Shown: positions 35,443 through 46,854, counted from the first letter of the stretch. The stretch: 64,000 bases of DNA from Lamellibrachia satsuma (GCA_033239005.1 BSQZ01000001.1:11970000-12033999); one strand, 5' to 3'. Numbers and translations: made by a program. Notes: generated from the letters alone by a model not told the origin.

Positions 35443-35706
35443 GTCTAGTGAGACATGATGATTTTGTGGGGCCCTTGTTGCGAAGGGCCTGGTACGAGTA
35501 TACTACTTGTTCCATGGTTAATCCGGCACTGGCTAGCTTGTGCCAATTTATCAATTAGTTTCGATAAAATCATTATATTAAGTTATTTATGACCGGGACC
35601 GGTCAAACTCAATGGATCCATATACTATTCACACTTTCGCAAGTTATAGTCTAATGATAAGGGTCAAATTGTTATTTTATGTTTTAAGAAAGGCATGCAC
35701 TCTTCT

Positions 35707-35852
35707 AATAAATGCGTATGATAGGCATACTTCATCTATTCACACACCACATAATTGAACGTATGATAGGCATACTTCATCTAGTCACACATCACATAAT
35801 TGAACGTATGATAGGCATACTTCATCTAGTCACACATCACATAATTGAATGT
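35707..35852. repeat. 45-bp tandem repeat, about 3 copies
   Basis: GTATGATAGGCATACTTCAT then CTAGTCACACATCACATAATTGAAC, three near-identical copies, the first slightly diverged. Confidence 0.88.
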
Positions 35853-37429
35853 CAACGAAACTGTTTCAAGATGGGTTAAATCAATTGAGGAGATTGTTTC
35901 TTGTTGTACCAATCTCTTTTCACTGCTTTCACTGTCTTCCAAACAGTTGCCAAATTTCGTGTGGGTGATGCATTCATGTCGCCTCTCATGAACTGCTGTT
36001 TCAGCAAAGTTTTCAATGTTCATACTTTGGTGGGCACCAAGGGAAACAGGCATATTTACACGCTTGTCAATTTCAGCATGTTCATCATTCCTTGAGGACG
36101 ACGTCATTTGTGAATTGTCGATATATATTTCGTAAGTACGTGGGTTTAACATCAGCCATGAGGCGGCATGATTCCCTGAATTCACGCCTCATCTGACGAG
36201 TGTGGTAGCGTGGAGCATATCATATCACTTCTGCAGTACTGCGAGCCAGGTTTGTTGGCTTATCACTATCACTAGCATCTTCCACAGAAAATGGAGATTA
36301 CCTACATTTCCTCCGGCGGCATAGGTAAGGAGAGTGGCTCTGTGTGGCAGCCCGCATATATTCTCAGCTATGCAAGGATATATTAATCTAAGATTTGGAC
36401 ACATTTAAAAAGTTTATATTCATGTATAGCTGATCGGTATAGGTCAACTAACATATACACATTTTATTATACATGTACACTCAAGTTGACTAGTGGGATG
36501 TGTGCCAACACTTTGAAAGTGTATACCAAGTGATTAACTTTCTTTGCAGTTTTAGTTGATTTTTTTATTTGAAAATGAGGCATACTTATGTGTATTGAAT
36601 AAATGTGCTAATCTTTGTTTTTTCTACTTGAAACAAATTTCCTTGAAAATGTTTCACTATTTAGTTAATACTTACATTTTATGTACTTAGATATTTGTAC
36701 GTCAACTCAACGTTGTCAACAGACGGTTCCGCACTTGTGTCGTTGCAGACTGCGATGACAGGTAGTCTGTATACTTCTTCAGGCAGCATGCAAGACCTAG
36801 CCCCCATCTCGAACACTTGCCCACTCAGTTGCATTGATCCAGGGTTGAAATGAAACAAACAAGATCCTTTTAGTGGCAGGATAGTTGTGGATATTATTAT
36901 GTTACAACACGAAAATTATACAATTTAAGAGTGTTTTTATATTACACACTTGTCTGTGGTGCATACTCATGGAATAAAACAATATGTCAGTTGCAGTTCA
37001 ATCTGAACTAATTTTCAAATTTATGAATAATTTAAATAGGGAATGACAAGTAACTAAATCCATAGATATAAACATCTTATTTTAAAAAAGAAAACAGTGA
37101 AACACTAATACTTGCATCACAGGAAATAAGTGAACTCAACAGGGCAATATAAATATTATTAATTAAAAAAACAGTCAAACAGTTTGTCAATGTCAAATTT
37201 AGGCAAAAAACAAAAGAACATCAACTTAAACGAGATTGTCTTGATGTGCTGAATGGAGGTGTGTGTCCGTGTGTGCTTGTGCGTGTGTGTGCGTGTATAT
37301 ATATATAATTATATAGTTTCGTATATGAGATGTGGGTGTTAAATTAAAGAATAATATTTTGATATGCATGTACCACGAACAAAACTTATTAATATAATGC
37401 CTGCTCAAGAAAGTTGAAGAGCTTCTGTT
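35853..37429. other. no confident gene
   Basis: A frame of 119 codons at 35826-36185 (-) is acidic and unrecognised. A possible donor (CATAGGTAAGG) lies near 36322, but no exon could be built around it. A short GTGTGTGCGTGTATATATA microsatellite lies at about 37256-37310. Confidence 0.4.
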
Positions 37430-37930
37430 CGTAGGTCTGTAGTGTATCACCATCCATTGCAACATTGGTGTGATTGTGACTACTGTACAAATTGTGCCTA
37501 TCAAACTTGTCAAATGTCAGTTATTCTACTTAGGCGATGGGCAAGTGTTGGTCGATGTGTGCCAACGTACCACAGTACACCAGACAAGGTCTTCACAAAA
37601 GCCTTACTGAGGGATTCACACTTGAGAGTCCAGCCAATGTGAAGGTCCTGGAGCCACCGAATTATACTGTCGTAGAGTTCATATCGTCGGTGTGGTCGAG
37701 CAATGTTGTAAACATTCTGCCACACCTTCTTTCGTTGGGTGTCTCGCATTAGTTTAAATGCATTTACCTTTACGGCATTTTAGGCTGTCTGGGTGCGAAA
37801 TTTAATGTAAACGTGAAATATTTGTCAAAGGCAACGACATCTTCAACTTTGGACGTCATCTGTACAGTCTGGCCTGGGTCTAACATGCCAGCTGCTACTG
37901 TTACGCTCACATCGTGGCAGCAATACAGCT
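37430..37930 (-). pseudogene. unidentified coding-like remnant
   Basis: Two adjoining - strand frames, joined by one frameshift near 37775, give a protein-like sequence: HDVSVTVAAGMLDPGQTVQM, EDVVAFDKYFTFTLNFAPRQ, then KKVWQNVYNIARPHRRYELY, IIRWLQDLHIGWTLKCESLS and TLSGVLWYVGTHRPTLAHRL, and further down TNVAMDGDTLQTYEQKLFNF. Balanced composition and amphipathic helices suggest real coding origin. I do not recognise the family. The neighbourhood suggests a transposon-encoded protein, but a decayed host gene is possible. Confidence 0.35.
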
Positions 37931-38104
37931 GCTGTCAATATTGGCATGCTGTGCTAAATATAGTTCATGACAGAATGTGGTTCTAAGCATGCGCGGACGC
38001 AAACCGGGAAAACTCGGGCAAGCTTGGCAGCTGCCGTGACTGTTTACAACGTTTTGCGACTGTTTAGCGCTGCAATTGTTCATCTCGTGAGCATTAATTT
38101 TCAT

Positions 38105-39365
38105 CGTGCCGAATTATTTCACCGAGGCCAGCATCACCAAAGAAACGTACATTTGTAGTCTCCACTTTGTTGGTGGAAAAGGTCTGACACAAGACCACCC
38201 CGATCCAGTCCCAGCGAATTACACCAATCAACAGGTAAGATGGGCTGATACTATAGGAAAACTAGTAGCCAGGAGTGAGTAGGTAACCGCCGTAACCCGG
38301 TATTGTGGATCACTGAAATCTGAATGTGATTTATGCCTGTCATCTAATAGTGGTGCTATTACTACAACCTCTGCTTGTGTCATTTATTTGACTAATTATG
38401 GTTATGCCTATGCAGGCCTGAGGCTATGGCTTAATTATTTTAATATAGTGTGAATTGCATAATATAAAATAGTGGCAGTACTGATACTACTACTGCCATT
38501 ACTTTTCCTGTTAAATGTTTATGGTTATATTGTGATCAGTATACCAAACCGGGGAAATGTTTAGTCGCTAGGATGTTAGCCTATCTGTCTTTCTAATATA
38601 GTTTGCTTTGTTTTGTTTTCAAGGCTGCACGAGGAGCTCTGCAGGATGTAGAAAAGCACTGAAATAGGACTGTCGATTCGCAGCAGCTCTACCCAATTTG
38701 ACGGATGACAGAACAGATCACAATGCAGCAACATACACCTTCACGTCTACAGGAGATCGGTGTTCGGCTACTGTCACTACAAAAAGTGTTTCCACTAACA
38801 GTCTTGCTATGGTAAATAGACAAAAACAGACAGGGAGGTGCACAAGATCAGACTTTGTTGCATTGAGCATGGAAAACAAACTTGTGAAAAATCAGTTAAA
38901 AGTCGTGCAGGCAGAGAATGATGTTTGAAATCAAAATCAACAGCACACAGTGCACACACTCACAATCATGTACAGCAAGAGTTTGTGGCCAGTAAACATT
39001 TTGGCATTGCTGAAGTCAAAGATCACGACAGCAAATTCAAATTTACACTGGTTTGACATTTTACCAATTCATTGTACTATGTAAATTTCTGGAACCAGCA
39101 GCCAGTAAATTGACTGGCTGGAACCGTTATGTAAAATATTCAGAAACATCATTCAAATAAGAAACGTGGGTGTAAAAGGAAAATGTCACCTTCTGCATTC
39201 CGACCTGGCACACAGGTTTGGAATCAGCACTGGACCATCTCCACTATAGTACTGACCTTGGTTCAATTCCTGTACACCCAGTTTGGTAGGCTAAGAAATT
39301 ACATGATTCCAAGTCGGTTATCAATCAGCAAACATCTGCTAAAGATACATACATATTATAATCAT
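38105..39365 (+). pseudogene. THAP-type DDE transposase remnant, spliced, lacking its DDE domain
   Basis: The first piece (38105-38234) reads VPNYFTEASITKETYICSLH and FVGGKGLTQDHPDPVPANYT, the second half of a THAP zinc finger, and ends at a good donor (CAACAG|GTAAGA). A matching acceptor (TTTTGTTTTCAAG|GC) precedes 38624. The second piece holds DRTDHNAATYTFTSTGDRCS, a coiled part SMENKLVKNQLKVVQAEN, then FYQFIVLCKFLEPAASKLTG-type sequence, and SDLAHRFGISTG with a following FNSCTP region, the helix-turn-helix of the DDE_Tnp_4 group. It breaks off at about 39365, before any of the catalytic acidic residues. Several stops are present. Confidence 0.75.
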
Positions 39366-39538
39366 TGAATAATGAATAACAAAATACCAATTATAAAATG
39401 TCTTGTATGTTCTGTTCCAATGCCACCTTAGTTTATACATAGATGCAATGGCAACTCGAAAATATTACGTAATGTTAATTAATCACGTTGCATGGCATGT
39501 AATATGATGTATATTCAACTGTATATTACATATATACA
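39366..39538. other. AT-rich spacer
   Basis: No gene or clear repeat. Confidence 0.4.
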
Positions 39539-39715
39539 GGGGGCAGCCGTGGCCTAAATTCAAGGGTTGTGAGTTCAAGACCCACACTGGGCACGGTTCG
39601 CTTCGCTGCCATCTCTGACCGAGTATGCTGCGTGCGCCAAAAATAGAATGGCATCACCCAGACGTGCTCTGTCTCTGATGCTGACATCGGCTACTATTGT
39701 TCTTCCAGAACGAAT
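39539..39715 (+). mobile_element. SINE-like element, second type
   Basis: Starts GGGGGCAGCCGTGGCCTAAA and continues GGGTTGTGAGTTCAAGACCC, a tRNA-like head in which the anticodon region has been lost, then ACACTGGGCACGGTTCGC and a unique body up to TATTGTTCTTCCAG. Too short and lacking a proper stem set to be a tRNA gene. Confidence 0.6.
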
Positions 39716-40222
39716 TTGTCGACGCCGACGGTATTACTATTAAGCAGACCTTTGCGTAACATGTTAAATACAGACATCATTGATATGGATGGACTGATCT
39801 CAATGAGGCCATATTTCCTTACTTCTTTTGTTGTGCAACGAATTTGAGCTGAACTTAACATTTTACTCGAATGTCCTTGAAATGTAACGAAACAGACTGC
39901 ATACGCCTTGCAAACCGACCGACCACGTGACCACAAAAAGTCGCGCAAAACATGAGTCTGTTACATTGGGATTGAACCAGATATACCACACGCATGGTTC
40001 AGCTTTGATCCGCCGTGTGACGCCACCATCGCTTTCAGTGGGAAAAACATCGACGCGGGCGTTCTGAGGTGATGCGCGCGGTGACTAGAATCTAGAAAAA
40101 AAATTTTGCCTAGACAAAATCGCGGATAAAAGAATAATCCGTTTATAGGATAAAATGACCTGGAAGCAAATATTCCCTATTCCCCGCTGACCTAAAACGC
40201 GCCGCATAACTAGGTAGTTCGT

Positions 40223-40225
<3 letters not shown>
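39716..40225. other. no gene seen
   Basis: No recognised motif. Confidence 0.4.
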
Positions 40226-40420
<195 letters not shown>

Positions 40421-40429
40421 AGTAAGAAT

Positions 40430-41128
<699 letters not shown>

Positions 41129-41139
41129 CACGTCTGAGT

Positions 41140-41160
41140 GTGAGAGTGTGAGAGAGAGGG

Positions 41161-41221
<61 letters not shown>

Positions 41222-41346
41222 GTTGGATGGAGGGAGGGAGAGAGGGAGGGAGGGAGGGAGGGAGGGAGGGAGGGAGGGAGGGAGGGAGGGAGGGAGGAAG
41301 GGAAGGAGGGAGAGAGAGAAAGAGAAAGAGAAAGAGAAAGAGAAAG
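41140..41346. repeat. purine microsatellite (GA)n-(GGGA)n-(GAAA)n
   Basis: About 50 bases of (GA)n, then (GGGA)n for about 80 bases, then (GAAA)n. It begins immediately after the LINE poly(A) region and mirrors the (GA)n on the other side of the LINE. Confidence 0.97.
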
Positions 41347-41701
41347 GGGGCGAGACAGTTACAGACACAGATTTTTTGCGTACATTTATATCGATCAAAG
41401 AAACTATTGACACTGCTGAGACAATACCGAGCTAGGAATATTTTGCAGATGCTGGTGTGAGTAAAGAAATTCCAAAATAAAATTGTGACGACGTATTAGA
41501 AAAGTTGCGGGGTTAAAGCCATATGTGGTATGGTACATTAGTCAATTTTGAAGAAATGTTGAAGCGTAAAGTTAAACAAAATGATAATGGATCTTAGAAG
41601 AGAACCGTTACTTGAAGTAGTATTAGAGTAGTCGACAGATGGCGACTGTGTTTGTGCATCACGGACTTTACAGTGACAGCCAGTGGCGAATATAGTTGTC
41701 A
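41347..41701. other. no gene seen
   Basis: No recognised motif. Confidence 0.4.
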
Positions 41702-41845
41702 GGTAACACGATTTAACAAGATTTAGCAAGATTTAGAAAGATTGCCATCCAAGCCGAATGCCCAGATGGCAAGTGGACAAGGAAGCCATTGGCTTATCGA
41801 GAGTCCAAAAAGTTTTCATCTATGTGTAACCCGCCCTCCTGAGAT
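41702..41845 (-). mobile_element. CR1-like LINE 3' end, short copy
   Basis: The segment around ATTGGCTTATCGAGAGTCC and TATGTGTAACCCGCCC matches the 3' end of the CR1 copy at 23690-23800. Its tail carries repeats of about 10 bp (GATTTAACAA, GATTTAGCAA, GATTTAGAAA), a tail style typical of CR1-group LINEs. Confidence 0.7.
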
Positions 41846-41910
41846 ATTTGTCAACTTTGTTTTTCAAAAATATTTACGCTGATAGCAAACTGCAGTTAAT
41901 TAATAATATT

Positions 41911-41949
41911 AATCATTCAATGGAACATATTATGTTCCATTGAATGATT
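41911..41949. repeat. perfect 19-bp palindrome with one-base centre
   Basis: Arms AATCATTCAATGGAACATA (41911-41929) and its exact complement (41931-41949) surround a single T. Confidence 0.95.
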
Positions 41950-42914
41950 GTTCTTTGTGAAAATTAAATAAAAAAAATGACTAATGTTATATATATATAT
42001 ATCTTTTGGGCAACGGAATCATGCTGCTAATACACTTTTATATTAAAGCTATATAAAATGTGTCATAAAATAAAACGGTACAAAAACATCATATTTCCTT
42101 TTATGGGATTCGAATCGACGATAAGTATTTGCAAAGGCCCTAACAGAAAAACTTAAAGTGTACAATACAGATACCACAAAATTGTTGGCAAGATTTAAGT
42201 ATAGCCTACTCACTCATGTTTCCATGTTCATTGTTTGATAAATAAAAAAAAATAAAGTAAAAATGTATTAAATATATTTATTTAAATGATAATAAAACAA
42301 AACAATACAAAATGTATCATCATGTGTAGTGATATAAAAACAAAGAATAATAATTTCAAAAAAACATTGACGTAGCAAATTACAATATCAAAAAATATGC
42401 ATGTATATGACATGCAAAAACAACCATCAGAATGTGTTTAAACACATTTATCTCCGATAATTATGTTTAAACATGTAGACTAGCACTTATCAAAACTTTA
42501 GAGAACCAGCTTAACTAAGAAGAGTTAAATTAGTGTAGTAATATTATAACCACAGATTATGATATGCATCAGTATAGACGAATATTGTTGTGAAGTCAGT
42601 CGACATTGACCCTTCGTTTTACGTGTCCATAACGTTTTACGTGTCCATAACGTTCAACAAGGGTTTTTCAATCTCGATAAATCATTTCAATAATATGACT
42701 TGGTGCTGTCAGGAGGCCCCACGGTCCAGTCCATATCCCGGCGTGCCTGCATATCCCGGCTTGCCTCCAGTACTTCCTGGAGCGGCGATAGAACACGCCA
42801 GACGGTTCACGATTGTGTGGCATCAGTAGCACTTGAAAGTGTTCAGCCAAGGTGTTTGCCCTCCCAAGAACTGCGGGAGTAAAAAGACAAGCGAATAGTG
42901 GAGTAGCTGAGGAA
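41950..42914. other. no gene seen
   Basis: AT-rich to 42590. Near 42610-42650 ACGTGTCCATAACGTT is duplicated, and near 42735-42770 CATATCCCGGC is duplicated. No coding signal. Confidence 0.4.
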
Positions 42915-43080
42915 GGAGGTTGATGCGATGTTTCAAGAAGAAGCTGTTGAGGAATCGTTTAAAGTGGACAGGACATGTGGAACGAATGAAAGGGGAACGG
43001 TTAACGAAGAAAGCGGATGTGGAGGGTAGCAGGAGAAGAGAGAGACCGCGAGGACTAGTATCGATGCCAGCCTCACCCCG
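42915..43080 (+). pseudogene. LINE C-terminal scrap
   Basis: From 42920: MMRCFKKKLLRNRLKWTGHV, then ERMKGERLTKKADVEGSRRR and GRPRG-like ERPRG. The RLKW.GHVERM...RRRGRP order is a standard LINE ORF2 tail. Only about 50 residues remain. Confidence 0.6.
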
Positions 43081-43084
43081 GATT

Positions 43085-43605
43085 TCGGGGACAATAAGCA
43101 GAGCAACAACGTAAGTTTTTAAAGACATTGAGTATAAAGAACGTCTACGAAAACTGAAATTACCAACTTTAGCATACCATCGCCTCAGAGGAGACATGAT
43201 TGAACTATATAAAATCCTAACAGAGAAATATGATGCAGCTGTCTCATCCAATTTTGTGACATTGAGGGTCAATGAATTAGATACGAGAGAGCACCACCTA
43301 AAAATATTTAAAGAAAGATGTCGATTAAACATAAAAAACTCATTTATACACCGATGCACATATATATGGAACAGCCTCCCACAGTCTGTAGTATGGGCTC
43401 CATCGGTACAGTCCTTTGAGAGGAAAATAGACAAGTTGTGGCAAAATCATCCAATCAAGCTAGATTACACTGCCCCACCCCTATCCTGGAAACCGTCAGA
43501 CGCATGCGCTTAATCTGAACTGATGATAAACGCGAGAGCTGGCATAAGAGGCAGAACAACCTAATAGCCAGAAGAAGACCTGTAAGAACCTGTAAGTAAG
43601 TACAA
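43085..43605 (+). pseudogene. CR1-type LINE C-terminus and 3' UTR
   Basis: The frame gives VFKDIEYKERLRKLKLPTLA, YHRLRGDMIELYKILTEKYD, HHLKIFKERCRLNIKNSFIH, then RCTYIWNSLPQSVVWAPSVQ and SFERKIDKLW, and ends SWKPSDACA at a stop. This ERL..L.LPTL..RR.RGDMIE...WNSLP block is the CR1/Jockey C-terminal domain. The 3' UTR ends CTGTAAGAACCTGTAAGTAA, a short-repeat tail. One frame is intact over about 130 codons, so this copy is among the younger ones. A - strand frame of 203 codons over the same region is its shadow. Confidence 0.82.
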
Positions 43606-43789
43606 ACTTCTGGTGTTTCAGAAAAGCGAACCTTCCTCGGACGTTCTGCAGGGGTTACATTTTCACACTGTAACAATTCAAGAGATTGTGTTATAATTAT
43701 GAGACGATTAAAATGGTGGTTAAAATGTTTCTTCACGTCACCTCCCGCTTTTATTAACTTCGTTGTCAATTCCAGCTGTTTTCTCCCTT
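43606..43789. other. short unassigned spacer
   Basis: No recognised motif. Confidence 0.4.
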
Positions 43790-44285
43790 TTTAGATATAT
43801 GATAGCTGCATCCACTTTCTCTCGTTGCACTGGAAAGTCGTTTTCCTCGTTTGTCTTACGGCAGTTGGATTTCCGTTGCACTGGTGGTTGTACCGTTCTC
43901 AGCAGTATTCCGTGCATCTATTGATGATATCCTTTTCGTATGTGGACGTTTTCACAGCTTTGTCTTGGATGCTGCTTACTTTTACTTGCCCAAGTCTTTC
44001 CCAATTTGGAACGCTCTGTTAACGTTGTTCTTGTGGGTGTTACCTTCTGTTTCGATGCATTATTCTTCTATCTATTTTTACTTGACTTTCTTCATGCGTC
44101 TCTCGATTCTGTTGTTTATCTCTCTGTACTCGGCAGCGCCTTCAGCGGTACTCTTATTTTTCTTCGGTTGTTTACTGTTATCGCACAGTTCTCGTAAGTT
44201 TTCTATGACCCAAGTGACTGTATCGGTCACTGCGATATTGACATTGTTGACTGTCATACACATTCCTCCGCTAAGATAAATCGAG
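43790..44285 (-). pseudogene. RTE-like LINE linker between endonuclease and RT
   Basis: Reading down the - strand: TDTVTWVIENLRELCDNSKQ, EGAAEYREINNRIERRMKKV, then after stops NVNRAFQIGKDLGK, AASKTKL-like sequence, STYEKDIINRCTEYC and YNHQCNGNPTAV. This is the basic linker that precedes the RT in the LINE group represented at 8120-8798 (typically ...EYR.IN..IKKRMKKAK...W.EYC..LYN). The hydrophobic + strand frames here are its shadows. Confidence 0.75.
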
Positions 44286-44339
44286 CGAATTTCCCAGTTG
44301 TTTACAAGCCACCAATCATTCCGTTATATGATGTCGCTT

Positions 44340-44755
44340 CATCGTAGTAGATATTAACAAGATTCAACAAGATTGCAAATAATAACAAGCACCCATATAC
44401 CAAGTGGATAAAGAAGCCATTTGCTTATCGAGAAACCAGCGATTATTTATATATGTGTAACCCGCCCCTCTGTGTAACCCGTCCCTCTGTGTAACCCGTC
44501 CCTCTGTGTAACCCGTCCCCCTGTGTAACCCGTCCCTCTGTGTAACCCGTCCCTCTGTGTAACCCGCCCCTCTGTGTAACCCGTCCCTCTGTGTAACCCG
44601 TCCCTCTGTGTAACCCGCCCCTCTGTGTAACACGCTCGTCCAATCTACACTACATTACTTCATGTTGTATGTTCTTCGATCTTCCTTAATTAAGAAAAAC
44701 TCAATCTTATTTTCTCTAGTTTTGTGAAACCACATTCTTTTATAGTCACCTCCTT
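44340..44755 (-). pseudogene. CR1-like LINE 3' end with internal 17-bp array
   Basis: 44345-44456 matches the CR1 3' end seen at 23690-23800 and 41702-41840 (CATTTGCTTATCGAGAAACC, then ATATGTGTAACCCGCCC). The 17-bp array follows, and past it CCAATCTACACTACATTACT and CTTAATTAAGAAAAACTCAA are the upstream part of the same CR1 (compare 23890-23965). GAAACCACATTCTTTTATAG at about 44726 matches 24086-24110, so the copy may continue with a deletion. Confidence 0.7.
44457..44626 (-). repeat. 17-bp minisatellite, 10 copies
   Basis: Ten exact-length units of GTAACCCGTCCCTCTGT, varying only CGT/CGC and T/C. The unit equals the CR1 word GTGTAACCCGCCCTCCTG at the same place in the sister copies, which have it once. 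Seventeen is not a multiple of three, so the spurious Gly-Arg-rich frames cycle through all three phases. Confidence 0.95.
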
Positions 44756-45290
44756 CTGTTCAATCATCCAATCCAGTTCAATTTTGGTTTTAATTATATT
44801 CACGTTGCTAGCATTGACACAATTAGTAGATAATGTGTTATATTTACTCATTGTAATGTGTGTTTACTTTGGTGTATCCAATATATATTATCCTTTAATT
44901 ATGCTATTAGAAATGCAAAGGCGTCGCTGTGAATACTGAAATGTGTTTCTCTATATTGGCTGGTCTGACTGCCGGATCCCGCGTTTATGGTAGTCTACAT
45001 GACACGATAAAGATTCAGCAGATGCTGGAGGTGAGTAGTTCCATTCCACCCGATAGGGGGAGACAATGGTCTGTAACTGCTAACGTCAAGGATATCATGA
45101 TTCACGGGCAACAATTCAATATGAGATATACATCGGAAATTCATGTATTAATTTTATTATTCTCGTTGACGTTTGAATAGTTCAGTGAGATCAGCGGCAA
45201 ATGTCTCAGCACCAATTTTTCAAGAGTATATATATACAGCATATTTACAACATTACCGCCGTATTCACCTCGGCTTTTGCTACACGCCCC
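44756..45290. other. 3' flank of the ASB17-like gene
   Basis: No gene recognised. The 3' UTR of the - strand gene should lie in the part just below 45295; no clear poly(A) signal was identified. Confidence 0.4.
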
Positions 45291-45294
45291 GACG

Positions 45295-46476
45295 TCAGTC
45301 CCACCTCAGATCTGTATAGTCCTTGAGCATCTGAGGGACGGGCAGTTGCTGTATGCCCGATGGGAGAGTCCCGGCGTCCAGGAGGCCGCCACGCACGGCA
45401 CACCGGGAGAGGTGCCGTAGCGAACCCGGGTCCTGAAAGCGACAACCCGGCACCAAGGCCCGCCAGCGCGGGTGCAGAGCGACGTAGCCGTCTTTCTCCT
45501 TCGCCGCCAGCTGGGCGCCGTCGATGCGCGGCGTCGCGCGCGCGAAGTAGCGCATGCAGCGCTCGATGCGCGCGTGATCGTCGTCCGTCACGTGCACGGC
45601 GTACGGTGCAAACAGGAGCAGCTCGACGGCGCCGCGGAAGCCGAGCCAACGCCGCCGCGGGTCGGCGCCGTGCCGCAGAAGCAGTTTAACCAGTCGCGGC
45701 CGTCGGCGTCGCGACGCCAGCAGCAGAGCCGACTCGCCGCAAGTCATCGGCGCGTCGACGAACGAGATCTCGCTCTCGCTGCCGCCATCTTTCGAGACTT
45801 TCAACCGTGCCGCGTGAGTTAGCGCGAAATCTAGATTACTTATCGCCCGTTGGGCGTCGCCACCATCGCCAGCGAAGGCGTCGTTAAATAAGTCCGAAAA
45901 CGATCCGTCGAACTTCGATACCAGTTCCAGCACGGTGCGCATGTCGGCGCCGGAGACCGACTTACGGTAGTCGGCGGCGATCGTCGAGAAAAGCGCGCAC
46001 ACGAACTGGCGGCACAGCGCGAAGTCTCGCGGCTTGTCTTGCGAGAACTGCGCGAGTTCCGCGACCAATCTGACAATGGTGTAACCTTTGCGTTCGACGA
46101 GATCAGCCAAGAGACCACTGATTAGCCTCGTGTCGGCGGCCGACCCGACGGTGTTACTCGGTCGGCGGCCGTCGTCAGTCGGACTGGCATCGTCCGTTGG
46201 ACTCGCAGGTTCGTCGTACCAGAAGAACAAGCTCAACTTAGCAAACACGTTACCGTGGACCGCGCGTAAGGCCGGCAAGGGCGTCTTCCCTGGGACCGCT
46301 TTCCGGCAGGGTTTATCAACGGCGTTGTCCTTGGACGGCGTCTTCGGTGCTGTCTGCTTCAGTTTAGGTTCCGCCGCGGGATGATCTGACTGCGGTGACT
46401 TCTCCCCGACACACAACCCCTGGGGTCGCCGCTGTAACCTCTCCATCTTGTCGTGAGTGTCCGGTGTCCCCAACAT
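45295..46476 (-). CDS. ASB17-like: ankyrin-repeat and SOCS-box protein, ASB17-like
   Basis: A 393-residue intact frame. Residues 246-276 (CGESALLLASRRRRPRLVKL, then LLRHGADPRR) form an ankyrin repeat. Residues 349-393 are a SOCS box: SLRHLSRCAV is the elongin-C-binding BC box (Ser replaces the usual Cys), and LPVP is the cullin-5 box, followed by MLKDY. Such proteins are substrate receptors of CUL5 ubiquitin ligases. The stretch between (LLLFAPYAVHVTDDDHARIE, ending in CRFQDPGSL) and the closing DY.DL match ASB17 in order and spacing. Human ASB17 is about 295 residues; the extra N-terminal ~100 residues are Lys/Pro/Ser-rich and look disordered. GC content and CpG density are far above the surroundings. 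No intron interrupts the frame. A downstream Met at codon 11 could be the start instead. Confidence 0.85.
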   Translation of the reverse strand: MLGTPDTHDKMERLQRRPQGLCVGEKSPQSDHPAAEPKLKQTAPKTPSKDNAVDKPCRKAVPGKTPLPALRAVHGNVFAKLSLFFWYDEPASPTDDASPTDDGRRPSNTVGSAADTRLISGLLADLVERKGYTIVRLVAELAQFSQDKPRDFALCRQFVCALFSTIAADYRKSVSGADMRTVLELVSKFDGSFSDLFNDAFAGDGGDAQRAISNLDFALTHAARLKVSKDGGSESEISFVDAPMTCGESALLLASRRRRPRLVKLLLRHGADPRRRWLGFRGAVELLLFAPYAVHVTDDDHARIERCMRYFARATPRIDGAQLAAKEKDGYVALHPRWRALVPGCRFQDPGSLRHLSRCAVRGGLLDAGTLPSGIQQLPVPQMLKDYTDLRWD

Positions 46477-46494
46477 CGATCAAAGACCAACGAA

Positions 46495-46515
46495 CCTGAA
46501 CAGAAATCGAATATG
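46495..46515 (-). promoter_or_regulatory. possible splice acceptor in the 5' UTR of the ASB17-like gene
   Basis: Just upstream of the start codon the - strand reads ATTCGATTTCTGTTCAG|GTT, a fair acceptor. It would put a noncoding first exon farther upstream (above 46515), perhaps beyond the foldback element at 46731-47648. This is inference; no donor was identified. Confidence 0.3.
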
Positions 46516-46730
46516 TTAAGTAATCGCCAATGACGCCTACAACAGAACCTAATGCGTAATGGCGAAGTTACGTGCAATAAGCAACACTTAATATCATGGG
46601 CTCTAACGTGTTGATCACGGCGAGGAACACCGATTGACTGTGCCTATTGAGCAACCGGCGAGCGTATCGCGTCCAACTGTCTAGCCCGGTGCAGTACCGT
46701 TGCCCTCCGCTTATGCCATGTCTACGCTCT

Positions 46731-46771
46731 ATTTTAACCACGGGCAACTGAATCAGCTTGAGCCCCTGTAA

Positions 46772-46854
<83 letters not shown>

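Noticed and set aside
42823..43434. 203-codon open frame on the - strand
   Set aside because: It is the complement of a CR1-type LINE C-terminus read clearly on the + strand at 43085-43512.
43851..44279. Very hydrophobic + strand frame resembling a multi-pass membrane protein
   Set aside because: Hydrophobic in all + frames because it is the complement of the Lys/Glu-rich LINE linker on the - strand (43790-44285).
45360..45822. Arg/Ala-rich + strand frames opposite the ASB17-like gene
   Set aside because: Open only because the opposite strand is GC-rich coding sequence; no motif of their own.
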